Below, one piece after another: positions 9,435 through 19,674 of a stretch of 64,000 bases of DNA. The notes below the pieces were generated by a model. That model saw only the letters and a program-made list of their open reading frames with translations. It made no database searches and was not told the DNA's origin. The translations under genes were made by a program, and so were the position numbers. The stretch covers positions 147,913-211,912 of the forward strand of contig NZ_JAEKMI010000005.1 of NCBI RefSeq assembly GCF_020217485.1, read 5' to 3'. The stretch comes from Mycobacterium sp. WUMAC-067 (GTDB taxonomy: Bacteria; Actinomycetota; Actinomycetes; Mycobacteriales; Mycobacteriaceae). How positions within the stretch are numbered: the stretch's first letter is position 1; every line of letters starts with the position of its first letter.

Positions 9435-10687
9435 CCCTGGCCGGCGCACTTTCGGGGATCGATTTCACCGACCTCGACAACTTCGCCGACGGATTCCCGC
9501 ACGACCTGTTCGCCATCCATAGGCGCGAGGCGCCGGTGTATTGGCACCCGCCGACCGACAACACCCCGGACAACGAGGGCTTCTGGTCGGTTGCCACCTA
9601 CGCGGAAACGCTTGAGGTTCTCAAGGATCCGGCGACGTACTCGTCGGTTACCGGCGGCGAACGGCCCTACGGCGGCACCCTGTTACAGGACCTGGCGATC
9701 GCCGGGCAGGTGCTCAACATGATGGACGACCCGCGGCATTCGCAGATCCGGCGACTGGTCAGCTCCGGGCTGACTCCGCGGATGATCCGTTTGGTCGAAG
9801 ACGATCTGCGAAGCAGGGCGCGTCGTCTGCTGGACGCGGTGGTGCCGGGCGAGCCGTTCGACTTCCTGGTCGACATCGCCGCCGAGCTGCCGATGCAGAT
9901 GATCTGCATACTGCTGGGAGTCCCTGAATCCGAACGGCATTGGTTGTTCGAGGCGATCGAGCCGCAGTTCGATTTCGGTGGTTCGCGCAAGGCTGCGCTT
10001 TCACAGCTATCGGTGGAAGAGGCGGGGTCGCGCATGTATGACTACGGTCAGCAATTGATCGCGTCCAAGCGTGAGAACCCGACCGATGACATGTTGTCGG
10101 TCGTGGCGAACGCGATGCTCGACGATTCGGAGGGGCGCGACGCGTCGGCCCTATCCGACCTCGAGCTGTACCTGTTCTTCAGCCTGCTGTTCAGCGCCGG
10201 CGCGGAGACCACCCGCAATGCGGTCGCGGGCGGCCTGCTGGCGCTGGCCAACCATCCGTCGCAATTGCGTTCTCTGCGTCGGGATCTGGGCGCGCTGCCC
10301 ACCGCGGTGGAGGAGATGGTGCGGTGGACCTCACCCTCGCCCTCGAAGCGGCGCACAGCCACCCGCGACGTCACCCTGGGCGGCCAGCACATCGAGGCCG
10401 GCCAGAAAATACAGATCTGGGAGGGCTCGGCGAATCGCGACGCCAGTGTGTTCGACAACGCCGACGCATTCGACATCACCCGGAAACCCAACCCGCATCT
10501 GGGATTCGGCCAGGGCGTGCACTATTGCCTGGGCGCCAACCTGGCCCGGCTGGAGCTGCGGGTGCTGTTCGAGGAGTTGCTCTCCCGGTTCGGTGCGGTG
10601 AGGGTGGTCCGGCCGGTCGAATGGGCCCGCAGCAACCGGCACACCGGCATCCGGCACCTCGTCGTGGAGCTACGCGAAGAACAGTGA
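9431..10687 (+). CDS. cyp126: Cytochrome P450 CYP126
   Basis: A 418-residue soluble bacterial P450 monooxygenase. The heme-thiolate loop is [10 protein letters not shown] with the axial Cys about residue 366; the I-helix oxygen-activation motif is AGAETT near 257, and the K-helix ExxR is EMVR in VEEMVRW. It lies between purB and a TDT-type transporter with 4-bp GTGA overlaps on both sides, so all three are likely one operon. M. tuberculosis CYP126A1 binds azoles and has no firmly assigned physiological reaction, so no substrate is proposed. The call as CYP126 rests on position next to purB together with family motifs. Confidence 0.93.
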   Translation: MTLAGALSGIDFTDLDNFADGFPHDLFAIHRREAPVYWHPPTDNTPDNEGFWSVATYAETLEVLKDPATYSSVTGGERPYGGTLLQDLAIAGQVLNMMDDPRHSQIRRLVSSGLTPRMIRLVEDDLRSRARRLLDAVVPGEPFDFLVDIAAELPMQMICILLGVPESERHWLFEAIEPQFDFGGSRKAALSQLSVEEAGSRMYDYGQQLIASKRENPTDDMLSVVANAMLDDSEGRDASALSDLELYLFFSLLFSAGAETTRNAVAGGLLALANHPSQLRSLRRDLGALPTAVEEMVRWTSPSPSKRRTATRDVTLGGQHIEAGQKIQIWEGSANRDASVFDNADAFDITRKPNPHLGFGQGVHYCLGANLARLELRVLFEELLSRFGAVRVVRPVEWARSNRHTGIRHLVVELREEQ

Positions 10688-11706
10688 CGATCCGGTTCGC
10701 CGATATCGAGCCCTCACCCGATGTGTTCGCTGCGGTGATGGCGACGGGCATCTTGTCGATCGGTGCGAAAAATCATGGGTACCGGTTGATCAGCGACACG
10801 ATGGGTGTCATCGCCACCCTGGGTCTGGTCTTGCTGGTCGCCCTCGTCGTCGCGAAGGGCTGCGCCACCGGACACAAGCTGCGCTGGGATCTGAGCGATC
10901 CCGACGTCACGCTGCGGATGATCACCTTCGTCGCCGCCTGTGCGGTGATCGACACGCGCCTGTCGTCGAATGTGTGGGTGGCGCGGGTCCTCGGTGCGGT
11001 CGGGCTGGCGTCCTGGCTGGTGCTGATCCTGCTGAGCGCGCGAAACATGTTGGCGCATCGCTGGTCCGAGCTGCGCGACCGTGCCCACGGCGCCTGGCAG
11101 CTGGGCAGCGTCGGAACATCGGGTCTGGCGATCGTGATCGCCCGGGCGGCCTATCACACCGGTCATCACTGGTGGCTCGCGGTGGCCGTGGCCGCCTGGC
11201 TGGCGGCGCTGTGCATATACGGACTGATGACCTGGCTGACCATGTGGCGCGTGGTCAACGAACGACAGGACCGCGACGGCTTCGAACCGGACACCTGGAT
11301 CCTGATGGGCGGCATGGCGATTGCGACGCTGGCCGGCGACAACATCCACGCCGTGGCTCCCGCCTGGCTGGCCGGCCCGGTGCGCGCGGTCACCATCGTG
11401 ACCTGGGTGACGGCCACCCTGTGGATACCGCCGCTGATCTACTTCGCCCTGCACCGCATCAGGCGGCATCCCAACATGCTGCGATTTGCCGGCGTGTGGT
11501 GGGCGTTCGTGTTTCCGTTGGGCATGTATTCGGCGGCCAGCTTCGCCATGGCGATCGAGATCGGTCAGCGCTGGCTGCAGACCGTCTCGCTGGTGTTCTT
11601 CTGGGATGCGTTGGCGGCCTGGCTCATTGTGGTCGCCGCGGGGCTGCTCCTCTTGTCGCGTGCGCTGCTGTTAAACCCCGCGGATCGCGATACCCGCCGA
11701 GCGTAG
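10684..11706 (+). CDS. TDT/SLAC1-type integral membrane transporter
   Basis: A 340-residue polytopic membrane protein with about nine or ten hydrophobic segments. The N-terminal [20 protein letters not shown] resembles the conserved PPGWFAxVMGTGIL opening of the tellurite-resistance/dicarboxylate transporter (TDT) and SLAC1 anion-channel family. The GTG start overlaps the cyp126 stop by 4 bp. From memory M. tuberculosis has no such gene between cyp126 and Rv0779c, so it looks like an insertion into, or retention in, the purB-cyp126 operon. The 3' end overlaps the convergent membrane-protein gene by 36 bp. The transported anion is unknown. Confidence 0.75.
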   Translation: MTIRFADIEPSPDVFAAVMATGILSIGAKNHGYRLISDTMGVIATLGLVLLVALVVAKGCATGHKLRWDLSDPDVTLRMITFVAACAVIDTRLSSNVWVARVLGAVGLASWLVLILLSARNMLAHRWSELRDRAHGAWQLGSVGTSGLAIVIARAAYHTGHHWWLAVAVAAWLAALCIYGLMTWLTMWRVVNERQDRDGFEPDTWILMGGMAIATLAGDNIHAVAPAWLAGPVRAVTIVTWVTATLWIPPLIYFALHRIRRHPNMLRFAGVWWAFVFPLGMYSAASFAMAIEIGQRWLQTVSLVFFWDALAAWLIVVAAGLLLLSRALLLNPADRDTRRA

Positions 11707-12291
11707 TTCGAGCGCGGCCAGGGCCCCGATGGTGACCGGGTCCTCGCGACGCCACCCACCGACCGGATCGGCGCTGACGGCGACCAGCTTGCGGGGCGGG
11801 CGATTGGTCAGCGCGCGCAGCGCGAGCAATTGCGCCCCGGCCGGGGTTGCGGCCAATGCGGTCACCGTCAGCTTGCGCCGAAAGAAGCGAATCCGCAGAA
11901 ACAGCCACGGGATCACCGCGACGAGGATCGGGAGCGCCACGACCGCCATCGCCAGCAGCACCGCGAGCCAGCTCGCCGCGGTGTCCAGATCGTGGCCCGC
12001 GCCCGCGATGTCCAGCGCGGCCTGGCTGGCGGAGTTGAGCGGCTTGCTGACCGTGTCGCCCACCACCGGGATGTGCTGGGCGCCGTGGCCGGCGGATGCG
12101 AGGTTGCCGGCGATGCCGTCCGCCCCGCTCTCGACCTGTCGGCCGGCGTCGGCGATGGTCGCGATGGCGTCGTAAACCGCCAGGCCGACGAGAAGCCACA
12201 GCGCTGTCCACACGACGACGGCGAAGTCGCTGAACAGCTGGGCGGCCAGCCGGCCGGGCCTGGTGGAGTAGGGCAGAAACCGCGGTGTCAT
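11671..12291 (-). CDS. Conserved mycobacterial membrane protein (Rv0779c-like)
   Basis: A 206-residue protein with a hydrophobic segment at about residues 20-48 and another at about 108-132. Between them lies an Ala/Gly/Ser-rich, probably extracytoplasmic loop, and a basic cytoplasmic tail follows (IRFFRRKLTV onward). The location between cyp126 and purC matches Rv0779c. No catalytic motif is visible and no function is known to me. It overlaps the convergent transporter gene at its 3' end, so RNA from the two could form duplex there. Confidence 0.75.
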   Translation of the reverse strand: MTPRFLPYSTRPGRLAAQLFSDFAVVVWTALWLLVGLAVYDAIATIADAGRQVESGADGIAGNLASAGHGAQHIPVVGDTVSKPLNSASQAALDIAGAGHDLDTAASWLAVLLAMAVVALPILVAVIPWLFLRIRFFRRKLTVTALAATPAGAQLLALRALTNRPPRKLVAVSADPVGGWRREDPVTIGALAALELRSAGIAIRGV

Positions 12292-12331
12292 AGCCCCGAT
12301 CCCAGCACAAGCCGCGCCGTCAGGTGCCCGA

Positions 12332-12337
12332 TAGGCT
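12332..12337 (+). promoter_or_regulatory. purC -10 box (leaderless)
   Basis: TAGGCT, then GACCGG, then the ATG of purC: a 6-nt spacing. The downstream GACC matches the purB and purD promoters. Confidence 0.5.
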
Positions 12338-12343
12338 GACCGG

Positions 12344-13234
12344 ATGCCTGCACTGTCCGACTACCAGCATCTGGCCAGCGGCAAGGTCCGTGAGCTGTAT
12401 CGCGTCGACGACGAACACCTCCTGTTGGTCGCCACCGACCGCATCTCGGCGTACGACTTCGTCCTGGACAGCACCATCCCGGACAAGGGCCGCATCCTGA
12501 CCGCGATGAGCGTCTTCTTCTTCGGTCTCGTCGACTCCCCCAATCACCTGGCCGGACCACCGGACGACCCACGCATCCCCGACGAGGTCCTGGGCCGGGC
12601 GCTGGTGGTGCGGCGTCTGGAGATGTTTCCGGTCGAATGCGTGGCGCGCGGTTACCTGACCGGCTCGGGGCTCCTGGACTACCAGGCGACCGGCAAGGTC
12701 TGCGGCATCACCTTGCCCCCGGGACTGGCCGAAGCCAGCCGGTTCGCCGAACCGCTGTTCACCCCCGCGACCAAAGCCGCGTTGGGGGACCACGACGAAA
12801 ACGTCTCGTTCGCCCGCGTGATCGAGATGGTGGGCGGGGTGCGCGCCAACCAGCTGCGCGACCGCACGTTGCGGATCTACGTTCAGGCCGCCGACCATGC
12901 GCTGCGGAAAGGAATCATCATCGCGGACACCAAGTTCGAATTCGGCACCGACCGCGACGGAAACCTGTTGCTGGCCGACGAAATCTTCACCCCGGACTCG
13001 TCACGGTACTGGCCGGCCGACGAGTACCAGGTCGGCGTGGTCCAGAACAGTTTCGACAAACAGTTCGTCCGTAACTGGCTCACCAGCCCCGAGTCCGGCT
13101 GGGACCGCCACGGCACACAACCCCCGCCGCCGCTCCCGGGCGACATCATCGAAGCGACCCGCGCCCGCTATATCGAGGCCTACGAACGCATTTCCGGCTT
13201 GAGCTTCGGCGACTGGATCGGCCCGGCCGCATGA
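12344..13234 (+). CDS. purC: SAICAR synthetase
   Basis: Ligates aspartate to CAIR in an ATP-dependent step of purine synthesis. The 296 residues open [15 protein letters not shown], which contains the SGKVRxxY nucleotide-binding motif. [13 protein letters not shown] near residue 100 and IADTKFEFG near residue 190 are the two PROSITE-type family signatures. It has no ribosome site but a TANNNT box 6 nt upstream. The final TGA overlaps the ATG of ptrB (ATGA), so the oligopeptidase is coupled to a purine gene as in other mycobacteria (Rv0780-Rv0781). Confidence 0.97.
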   Translation: MPALSDYQHLASGKVRELYRVDDEHLLLVATDRISAYDFVLDSTIPDKGRILTAMSVFFFGLVDSPNHLAGPPDDPRIPDEVLGRALVVRRLEMFPVECVARGYLTGSGLLDYQATGKVCGITLPPGLAEASRFAEPLFTPATKAALGDHDENVSFARVIEMVGGVRANQLRDRTLRIYVQAADHALRKGIIIADTKFEFGTDRDGNLLLADEIFTPDSSRYWPADEYQVGVVQNSFDKQFVRNWLTSPESGWDRHGTQPPPPLPGDIIEATRARYIEAYERISGLSFGDWIGPAA

Positions 13235-15366
13235 CCGAGCCGCACCTCGCCGGGTCCGTACCACCCGTCGCCAAGCGGGTGGACAGCCGGCGCGAACACC
13301 ACGGTGACGTCTTCATCGACCCCTATGAGTGGCTACGCGAAAAGACGAACCCCGATGTCATCGCCTACCTCGAGGCGGAGAACAGCTACGTCGACGAGAT
13401 GACCGCCCACCTCGAACCGTTGCGGCAACAGATCTTCGACGAGATCAAGGCGCGCACCAAGGAAACCGACCTGTCGGTACCGACGCGGCAGGGCCAGTGG
13501 TGGTACTACGCCCGCACGTTCGAAGGCAAGCAGTACCGCGTCCAGTGCCGTTGTCCGGTACGTGATCCCGATGACTGGGACCCGCCGACCTTGGACGAGA
13601 ACACCGACATTCCGGGCGAACAGATCTTGCTCGATTCGAACGTCGAGGCCGAGGGGCACGAGTTCTTCTCCCTGGGCGCCGCAACCGTCAGCCTCGACGG
13701 ACACCTGCTGGCATACTCGGTCGACACGCTCGGCGATGAGCGCTATACGTTGCGGTTCAAGGATTTACGCACCGGCGAGCTTTATCCGGACGAGATCGCC
13801 GACATCGGGGCGGGCGCGACCTGGGCCGCCGACAACCGCACCGTGTACTACCTCACCCTGGACGCGGCCCATCGCCCCGACAAGGTATGGCGGTATCGGG
13901 TGGGCTCCGGTGAGGAATCGGAGCTGGTGTATCACGAAGCCGACGAAAAGTTCTGGCTCGGCGTGGGACTCACCCGAAGCGAGGCCTACGTCTTCATCGC
14001 CTCGGGCTCGTCGATCACCTCCGAATTCCGCTACGCCGACGCCGCCGATCCGCGCGCGCAGTTCACCGTCGTGCTGCCGCGCCGCGAAGGTGTCGAGTAT
14101 TCGGTCGAGCATGCGGTCGTCGGCGGGCAGGACCGGTTCTTGATCCTGCACAACGACGGGGCGGTCAACTTCACGCTGACCGAGGCGCCGGTCGGCGATC
14201 CCACGCAGCAGCGCACGCTCATCCCCCACCGCGACGATGTCCGGCTCGACGGGGTGGACGCCTTCGCCGGCCACCTCGTGGTCAGCTATCGGCGTGAGGC
14301 GCTGCCCCGGCTTGCGCTGTGGCGCATCAACTCGGACGGGACATATGCAGAGCCTGAAGAGGTTTCGTTCGACTCCGAACTGATGTCGGCCGGTCCGGCC
14401 GGCAACCCGAATTGGGGCGCCCCCAAGCTGCGGATCCGGGCGGGGTCTCTCGTCATTCCGGCGCGGGTCTACGACATCGACTTCGTCACCGGCGAACGCA
14501 CCCTACTGCGCGAGCAACCCGTGCTCGGGGATTATCGCTCGGAGGATTACGTCGAACGCCGCGATTGGGCGGTCGCCGAGGACGGCGCCCGGATCCCCGT
14601 TTCGGTCGTGCACCGCGCAGGAATCGAATTCCCGGCGCCTGCATTGGTTTACGGCTACGGTGCCTACGAGATCTGCACCGATCCGAGTTTTTCCATCGCC
14701 CGGTTGTCGCTCTTGGACCGAGGAATGGTGTTCGCGATCGCCCACGTCCGCGGCGGCGGCGAAATGGGCCGGCTGTGGTACGAACACGGCAAGCTCTTGG
14801 AGAAGAAGAACACCTTCACCGACTTCGTCGCGGTGGCAAGGCATCTGGTGGATTCCGGAATCACCCGCCCGCGCCGGCTGGTGGCGTTGGGGGGCAGTGC
14901 CGGTGGCCTGTTGATGGGGGCGGTGGCCAACCTGGCGCCGGAACTCTTCGCCGGCATCCTCGCGCAGGTGCCCTTCGTCGACCCGCTGACCACCATCTTG
15001 GATCCCTCCTTGCCGCTGACCGTCACCGAGTGGGACGAATGGGGAAACCCGTTGGCGGACAAGGATGTTTATTCCTACATGAAGTCCTATTCCCCGTATG
15101 AGAATGTCGAGGCCAAGCCTTATCCGGCGATACTGGCGATGACGTCGCTCAACGACACGCGGGTCTACTACGTGGAACCCGCGAAATGGGTTGCCGCGCT
15201 GCGACACGTCAACGCGAATGGGAGCCCCGTCCTGCTGAAGACGCAAATGAACGCCGGGCATGGCGGCGTCAGCGGTCGCTACAAGGGGTGGGAGGAAGCC
15301 GCCTTCCAGTATGCGTGGCTGTTGGCCACCGCCGACGGCGACCGTTATGGCGGCCGGGACGGCTAG
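13231..15366 (+). CDS. ptrB: Oligopeptidase B (S9A serine peptidase), intact
   Basis: A 711-residue prolyl-oligopeptidase-family enzyme that cleaves short peptides after Lys or Arg in the cytoplasm. An N-terminal seven-bladed propeller (about residues 75-430) precedes an alpha/beta-hydrolase domain with the triad Ser556 (GGSAGG), Asp642 (LNDTRV) and His677 (GHGG). [17 protein letters not shown] is the region just before the nucleophile typical of oligopeptidase B. The gene is a single open frame here. In M. tuberculosis H37Rv the locus is annotated as two genes, Rv0781 and Rv0782 (ptrBa, ptrBb), which points to a split there. The start overlaps purC by 4 bp. Confidence 0.95.
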   Translation: MTEPHLAGSVPPVAKRVDSRREHHGDVFIDPYEWLREKTNPDVIAYLEAENSYVDEMTAHLEPLRQQIFDEIKARTKETDLSVPTRQGQWWYYARTFEGKQYRVQCRCPVRDPDDWDPPTLDENTDIPGEQILLDSNVEAEGHEFFSLGAATVSLDGHLLAYSVDTLGDERYTLRFKDLRTGELYPDEIADIGAGATWAADNRTVYYLTLDAAHRPDKVWRYRVGSGEESELVYHEADEKFWLGVGLTRSEAYVFIASGSSITSEFRYADAADPRAQFTVVLPRREGVEYSVEHAVVGGQDRFLILHNDGAVNFTLTEAPVGDPTQQRTLIPHRDDVRLDGVDAFAGHLVVSYRREALPRLALWRINSDGTYAEPEEVSFDSELMSAGPAGNPNWGAPKLRIRAGSLVIPARVYDIDFVTGERTLLREQPVLGDYRSEDYVERRDWAVAEDGARIPVSVVHRAGIEFPAPALVYGYGAYEICTDPSFSIARLSLLDRGMVFAIAHVRGGGEMGRLWYEHGKLLEKKNTFTDFVAVARHLVDSGITRPRRLVALGGSAGGLLMGAVANLAPELFAGILAQVPFVDPLTTILDPSLPLTVTEWDEWGNPLADKDVYSYMKSYSPYENVEAKPYPAILAMTSLNDTRVYYVEPAKWVAALRHVNANGSPVLLKTQMNAGHGGVSGRYKGWEEAAFQYAWLLATADGDRYGGRDG

Positions 15367-15392
15367 CTCGAGGATCAGCCGCGGGCCGGGCG

Positions 15393-17000
15393 CTAGTCGC
15401 CGACGGGCGGGGTTGCCAGCTTCCTGGGCAGGAAGGATGCCGGGATGGTGGTGAACGCCACCAACACGACCGCCAGCACGAACACCGTCGCATAGGCGTG
15501 CGCCAAGTGGTGCGACACGTGGCCGGCCAGATCGGGCGTAATCGTCTGGCGCGGGAGGGCCGACGGGTCAAGTCCCCGCTTCCCGGCGTCCGGGCGCGCC
15601 CCGAGCATCTCGTTGGCCGCCATCAGGGCCTCGTTGCGATTGAACTGATTGGTCAGGATCACCGCCATGAGGGCGGCCCCGATCGACCCGCCTACCTGCT
15701 GATTCACACTGATCAACGTCGTCCCCCGGGCCACCTGACGCGGGGTCAGCGACTGCATGAGCGCCGCGGAAAGCGGCGTGGTGGTCAAGCCGGCGCCCAG
15801 CCCCATGATCGCGAGCCCGGACACCAAGACCGGCGAGTACTCGGCCTGCGTGGCGACGCCGTAGGTGAAGACCCCCAGACCCGCTGCCATCAGGGGCAGG
15901 CCGATCAGCACGATGTTGCCGGGACCGTGCTTGTCCATGAAGGCCCCGCCGATCGGCATGGTCAATACGGCACCGATCCCGATCGGCAGCATGTGCAACC
16001 CGGACTGCATCGGCGTCTCGTGGCTGACGATCTGAAAGTAACTCGGGACCAGCAGGCCCACGCCGACCGAGGCGGCCCCGAACACCAGCATCGTCACGTT
16101 GACCTGCGTGACCACGGGGTTGCGGAACAGCCGCAGGTCGATGAGGGGGTGATCGGTGCGATACCAGGCGTGCACGATGAACGCGGCGATCAACGCCAGG
16201 CCGAGCAGCGCCGGCCCTAGCACATACGGGTCGGTGATCGTGTGCCGCCCCGGGATGGAGCACACCCCGCACAGGAAGATCGCCACGCCGGGTGACAGCA
16301 ACAGCGCGCCGGTGATGTCGAGGGCCTCCGACGGGGCCGAGCGATCCTTCGCGAACATGATCGCCGCCAGCGCAAACGCGGTCAGTCCGATCGGCAGGTT
16401 GATCAGGAAGATCCACTTCCAGCCATAGGCGCCGATCAGCCATCCCCCCAGGATGGGCCCGCCGATCGGGCCGAGAAGGATCGGGATTCCCCCCACCGCC
16501 ATGAGGCGGCCGACCCGTTTGGGTCCCGCCTCACGCGTCAAGATGACGAAGCTGAGCGGCAGCAGCATGCCGCCGCCAACCCCTTGCACCACGCGAAACA
16601 AGATGAGCAGCAATATGTTCGGAGCCACCGCGCACAGCAGCGAGCCCAGGGTGAAGATCAGGACCGACCCCATGAACAACCGTTTGGTGCCGAACCGATC
16701 CGCCGCCCATCCGGTGACCGGGATCACGGTCGCAAACGCGAGCATGTAGCCGGCGATGGTCCACGAGACGACGGCCTGACTCGACCCGAATTGATCGATG
16801 AAGGTGCGTTGCGCGACGGCGACGACGGTGCTGTCCAGGACGGCCATGATGCAGGCCAGGCCGCAGACTCCGGCGATCCGGAACAGTGCTGCGTCGAGCT
16901 TGTCCGGGTAGTCGTCAGAACGCAGCGATGGTCCCGCGGCGGTGGGCAACGGGACACTGAGAGCTGCAGAACGGGTGTTCTCCATGGCGCCGCTGAGCAT
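15393..17000 (-). CDS. emrB: DHA2-family (14-TM) MFS efflux transporter, copy 1
   Basis: A 535-residue major facilitator of the EmrB/QacA drug:H+ antiporter-2 type, predicted to have 14 membrane helices. Motif A-like GWAADRFGTKRLFMGS follows helix 2, and motif C-like GPIGGPILGGWLI sits in helix 5. LTREAGPKRVGRLMAVGG is the loop before it. The start MLSGAM at 17000 aligns with MLSNAM of the neighbouring copy, which supports both starts. Position downstream of ptrB matches Rv0783c. Substrates cannot be inferred. It is convergent with ptrB, 26 bp away. Confidence 0.88.
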   Translation of the reverse strand: MLSGAMENTRSAALSVPLPTAAGPSLRSDDYPDKLDAALFRIAGVCGLACIMAVLDSTVVAVAQRTFIDQFGSSQAVVSWTIAGYMLAFATVIPVTGWAADRFGTKRLFMGSVLIFTLGSLLCAVAPNILLLILFRVVQGVGGGMLLPLSFVILTREAGPKRVGRLMAVGGIPILLGPIGGPILGGWLIGAYGWKWIFLINLPIGLTAFALAAIMFAKDRSAPSEALDITGALLLSPGVAIFLCGVCSIPGRHTITDPYVLGPALLGLALIAAFIVHAWYRTDHPLIDLRLFRNPVVTQVNVTMLVFGAASVGVGLLVPSYFQIVSHETPMQSGLHMLPIGIGAVLTMPIGGAFMDKHGPGNIVLIGLPLMAAGLGVFTYGVATQAEYSPVLVSGLAIMGLGAGLTTTPLSAALMQSLTPRQVARGTTLISVNQQVGGSIGAALMAVILTNQFNRNEALMAANEMLGARPDAGKRGLDPSALPRQTITPDLAGHVSHHLAHAYATVFVLAVVLVAFTTIPASFLPRKLATPPVGD

Positions 17001-17143
17001 ATCTATACGGCTAGCCCTGCTGAGGCGTTTTCACTCGTATTCGCCGGTATTCCCATGCGTGTAATTCGTGCTGCACAGCAGCGGCGCGGACGGCCATTTA
17101 AAGCGAAAAATCGGCCCGGGGTCGACTAGCAGGCGTGATTGTC

Positions 17144-18763
17144 TTATTCGCCGGCAGTTTCGCTTGCCGGCTTTTTCGGCAGAAACGACGCCGGAATTAC
17201 CGTGCAAACCACCAGTATGACGGCAATCACGAATACCGCGGTATACGCCTGGGAAAGATCGTGCACCACATTCCCCCAAAAATCTGGCGCAAGCGCCTGC
17301 CGGGGCATTGCGGATTGGTCGACCGGCACCCCGTCGACGGCCGCTCGCTGATCCAGGGCGGCAACCTTGTTTGCCGCGACGATGTATTGGCTCCGATTGA
17401 ACTGATTCGTCAGGACCATCGACATCAGCGCGGTTCCCATCGAGCCGCCCACTTGATGGCTGACGCTCATCAAGGTCGTTCCCCGGGCGATTTGGTGCGG
17501 GGCCAGCGCCTGCACCGACGCGACGGACAACGGCATCATGGTGCAGCCCATGCCCAGGCCGGTGACCGCCAGCGCCACCAGCAGCACGGGGAGATAGTGG
17601 GCCTGCCTGGCCACCCCGAACGCGAAAGCTCCCAGGCCGACCGTGATCAGCGCAATGCCGACCAGCACGATCTTGCCCGGTCCCTGTCTGTCCACCAGCG
17701 GTCCGGTCAGCCGCATGGTCAGCATGGCGCCGAGCCCCTGGGGGATCAAGTGCACGCCCGCCTGCATGGGCGTTTGGTGCAGCACCTGCTGGAAGTAACT
17801 GGGAAGCAGCAGGCCGGCGCCGAAAAATGCGCCGGCGAAGACCAGCATCGTCACGTTGGCGTGGGTCAGCACCGGATTGCGAAAGAGCCGCAGATCTATC
17901 AGGGGATGATCGACGCGACGCCAGGCGTGCGCGACGAACCCCGCGATCAACGCCAGTCCGATCGTCGCCGGGATCACCACATGGCGGTCCGCGACGGTGC
18001 CGCGGCCAGGGATGGACGACACCGCGAACAGGAACATCGCCAGGCCGGGGGAGAGCAGCAGCACGCCGACGGCGTCGAAGGTTTCCGACCGGGCCGGATG
18101 ATCCCGCGGGAACACGATCGCGGCGAGGACAATGGTGAGCAGCCCGATCGGCACATTGATCAGGAAGATCCACCGCCAGCTCGACGTGTCGATCAGCCAA
18201 CCGCCCAGAATCGGGCCGCCGATCGGGGCGAGCAGCATCGGGATGCTCAAGATCGACATCAGGCGGCCGAGCCGCCCGGGGCCGGCCTCACGGGTCAAGA
18301 TCATGAACCCCAACGGCAGCAGCATGCCGCCGCCGACACCCTGCACCACGCGAAAGATGATGAGCTGCAAGATGTTTGCGGCAATCGCGCACAGCAGTGA
18401 GCCCAGCATGAATGCCAGCACCGAGCCCATGAACAGCCGCTTGGTGCCGAACCGGTCGGCGGCCCACCCGGTTATCGGGATCACGGTCGCCAAGGCGAGC
18501 GTGTAGCCCGTCATCGTCCAGGCCACGACCGCCTGAGAGGACGAGAACTGGTCGATGAACGTGCGCTGCGCGACGCTGACCACCGTCACGTCCAGGATCG
18601 CCATCACCGTGGCCAAGATGCACACACCGGAGATCCGCAACAGCGCGGCGTCCAACTTGTCGGGATACTCCCGTTCGTCGGCGCCAGGCTGCCCGGCGGG
18701 GGCATGGGGCAGCGGCGCTTTGGCCGCTGCGTAGGAGGCCTCGTCCATCGCGTTGCTTAGCAT
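17144..18763 (-). CDS. DHA2-family MFS efflux transporter, copy 2 (tandem paralogue)
   Basis: A 539-residue paralogue of the gene just downstream, nearly collinear with it: YPDKLDAAL, AVAQRTFIDQF-like SVAQRTFIDQF, GWAADRFGTKRLFMGSVL and GPIGGPILGGWLI recur in order. It is clearly an old tandem duplication, since many positions differ. The in-frame ATG at 18763 (MLSNAMDEAS) is preferred over 18841 because it aligns with the start of copy 1. The two copies lie 143 bp apart on the same strand and could be co-transcribed. M. tuberculosis has only one gene here as far as I recall. Confidence 0.87.
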   Translation of the reverse strand: MLSNAMDEASYAAAKAPLPHAPAGQPGADEREYPDKLDAALLRISGVCILATVMAILDVTVVSVAQRTFIDQFSSSQAVVAWTMTGYTLALATVIPITGWAADRFGTKRLFMGSVLAFMLGSLLCAIAANILQLIIFRVVQGVGGGMLLPLGFMILTREAGPGRLGRLMSILSIPMLLAPIGGPILGGWLIDTSSWRWIFLINVPIGLLTIVLAAIVFPRDHPARSETFDAVGVLLLSPGLAMFLFAVSSIPGRGTVADRHVVIPATIGLALIAGFVAHAWRRVDHPLIDLRLFRNPVLTHANVTMLVFAGAFFGAGLLLPSYFQQVLHQTPMQAGVHLIPQGLGAMLTMRLTGPLVDRQGPGKIVLVGIALITVGLGAFAFGVARQAHYLPVLLVALAVTGLGMGCTMMPLSVASVQALAPHQIARGTTLMSVSHQVGGSMGTALMSMVLTNQFNRSQYIVAANKVAALDQRAAVDGVPVDQSAMPRQALAPDFWGNVVHDLSQAYTAVFVIAVILVVCTVIPASFLPKKPASETAGE

Positions 18764-18921
18764 ATCGAACAGTTCGTTTCCGCCGACGCTGCCGGCCCTT
18801 TGCTGGACCGCCCCGATACGCCGGTCGCCGAGGTAAGTCATCGCGCTCAGGTGAGCGCATATACGCCTGCTGTCTGCGTGTCCTTCACTATTCCGACACT
18901 TGCGGTCGGCAAACTGCTGGT

Positions 18922-19626
18922 GTGTCTGGAAAATTGATCGTCTCGGTCTCGGGGATTTGCGAACGCACCCTGCCCGACGTGGAGACGTTCTGCGCGCAAA
19001 TGGATGCCCGCACGGTTCCGGTGTCGCTCCTCGTGGCTCCCCGCCTGTCCGGGGACTACCGGCTCGACAGCGACCCGAAAACCGTTGACTGGCTGACCGC
19101 CCGCCGCGCCGGTGGCGACGCGATCGTGCTGCACGGCTACGACGATGCCCTCACCAGGAAGCGTCGCGGTGAGTTCGCGATCTTGCGTGCGCATGAGGCC
19201 AATCTGCGATTGATGGCCGCCGACCGGATTCTCGAGCACCTCGGGCTGCGCACCCGATTGTTCGCGTCGCCCAGCTGCGTGGTCTCGCCGGGCGTGGTCA
19301 AAGCATTGCCGGCGAACGGATTTCGCATGCTGGCCGATCTGCACGGGATCACCGACCTGGTGCGGCACACCACCGTGCGCGCGCGGGTCCTCGGCATCGG
19401 CGAAGGCGTTCTCACCGAACCGTGGTGGTGTCGCACGGTCGTGCTGTCGGCCGAGCGGATCGCGCGGCGCGACGGTGTGGTGCGGGTGGCCGTCGCCGCT
19501 CGTCACCTCCGCAAACCCGGGCCGCTGCAGGCGATGCTGGACGCGGTCGACCTGGCGTTGATGCACAACTGCACACCGACGGTGTACCGCTGGCGTCATG
19601 ACAAGGCCTTGCTCGACGCCGCCTGA
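18922..19626 (+). CDS. DUF2334/polysaccharide-deacetylase-like protein (Rv0784-like)
   Basis: A 234-residue protein whose start, IVSVSGICERTLPDVETFC, and HGYDDALTRKRRGEF (about residue 73) fit the DUF2334 branch of the carbohydrate-esterase-4 NodB fold. The HGYDD aspartates would be the metal-site and catalytic residues, by analogy. No signal peptide is seen, so a cytoplasmic role is likely. The GTG start at 18922 has no strong ribosome site. It sits 48 bp before a flavoprotein gene in the same direction, in the Rv0784-Rv0785 arrangement. The substrate is unknown. Confidence 0.72.
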   Translation: MSGKLIVSVSGICERTLPDVETFCAQMDARTVPVSLLVAPRLSGDYRLDSDPKTVDWLTARRAGGDAIVLHGYDDALTRKRRGEFAILRAHEANLRLMAADRILEHLGLRTRLFASPSCVVSPGVVKALPANGFRMLADLHGITDLVRHTTVRARVLGIGEGVLTEPWWCRTVVLSAERIARRDGVVRVAVAARHLRKPGPLQAMLDAVDLALMHNCTPTVYRWRHDKALLDAA

Positions 19627-19660
19627 CCGATCGACTGCCTGACCTGCTGTCCGGGGGCAC

Positions 19661-19666
19661 TACCCT
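19661..19666 (+). promoter_or_regulatory. -10 box of the flavoprotein gene (leaderless)
   Basis: TACCCT ends 8 nt before the ATG at 19675, the same geometry as the pur genes in this window. Confidence 0.4.
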
Positions 19667-19674
19667 GGACCGAC

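Noticed and set aside
13231..15366. Possible split of ptrB as in M. tuberculosis
   Set aside because: The frame is uninterrupted and the catalytic triad is complete.
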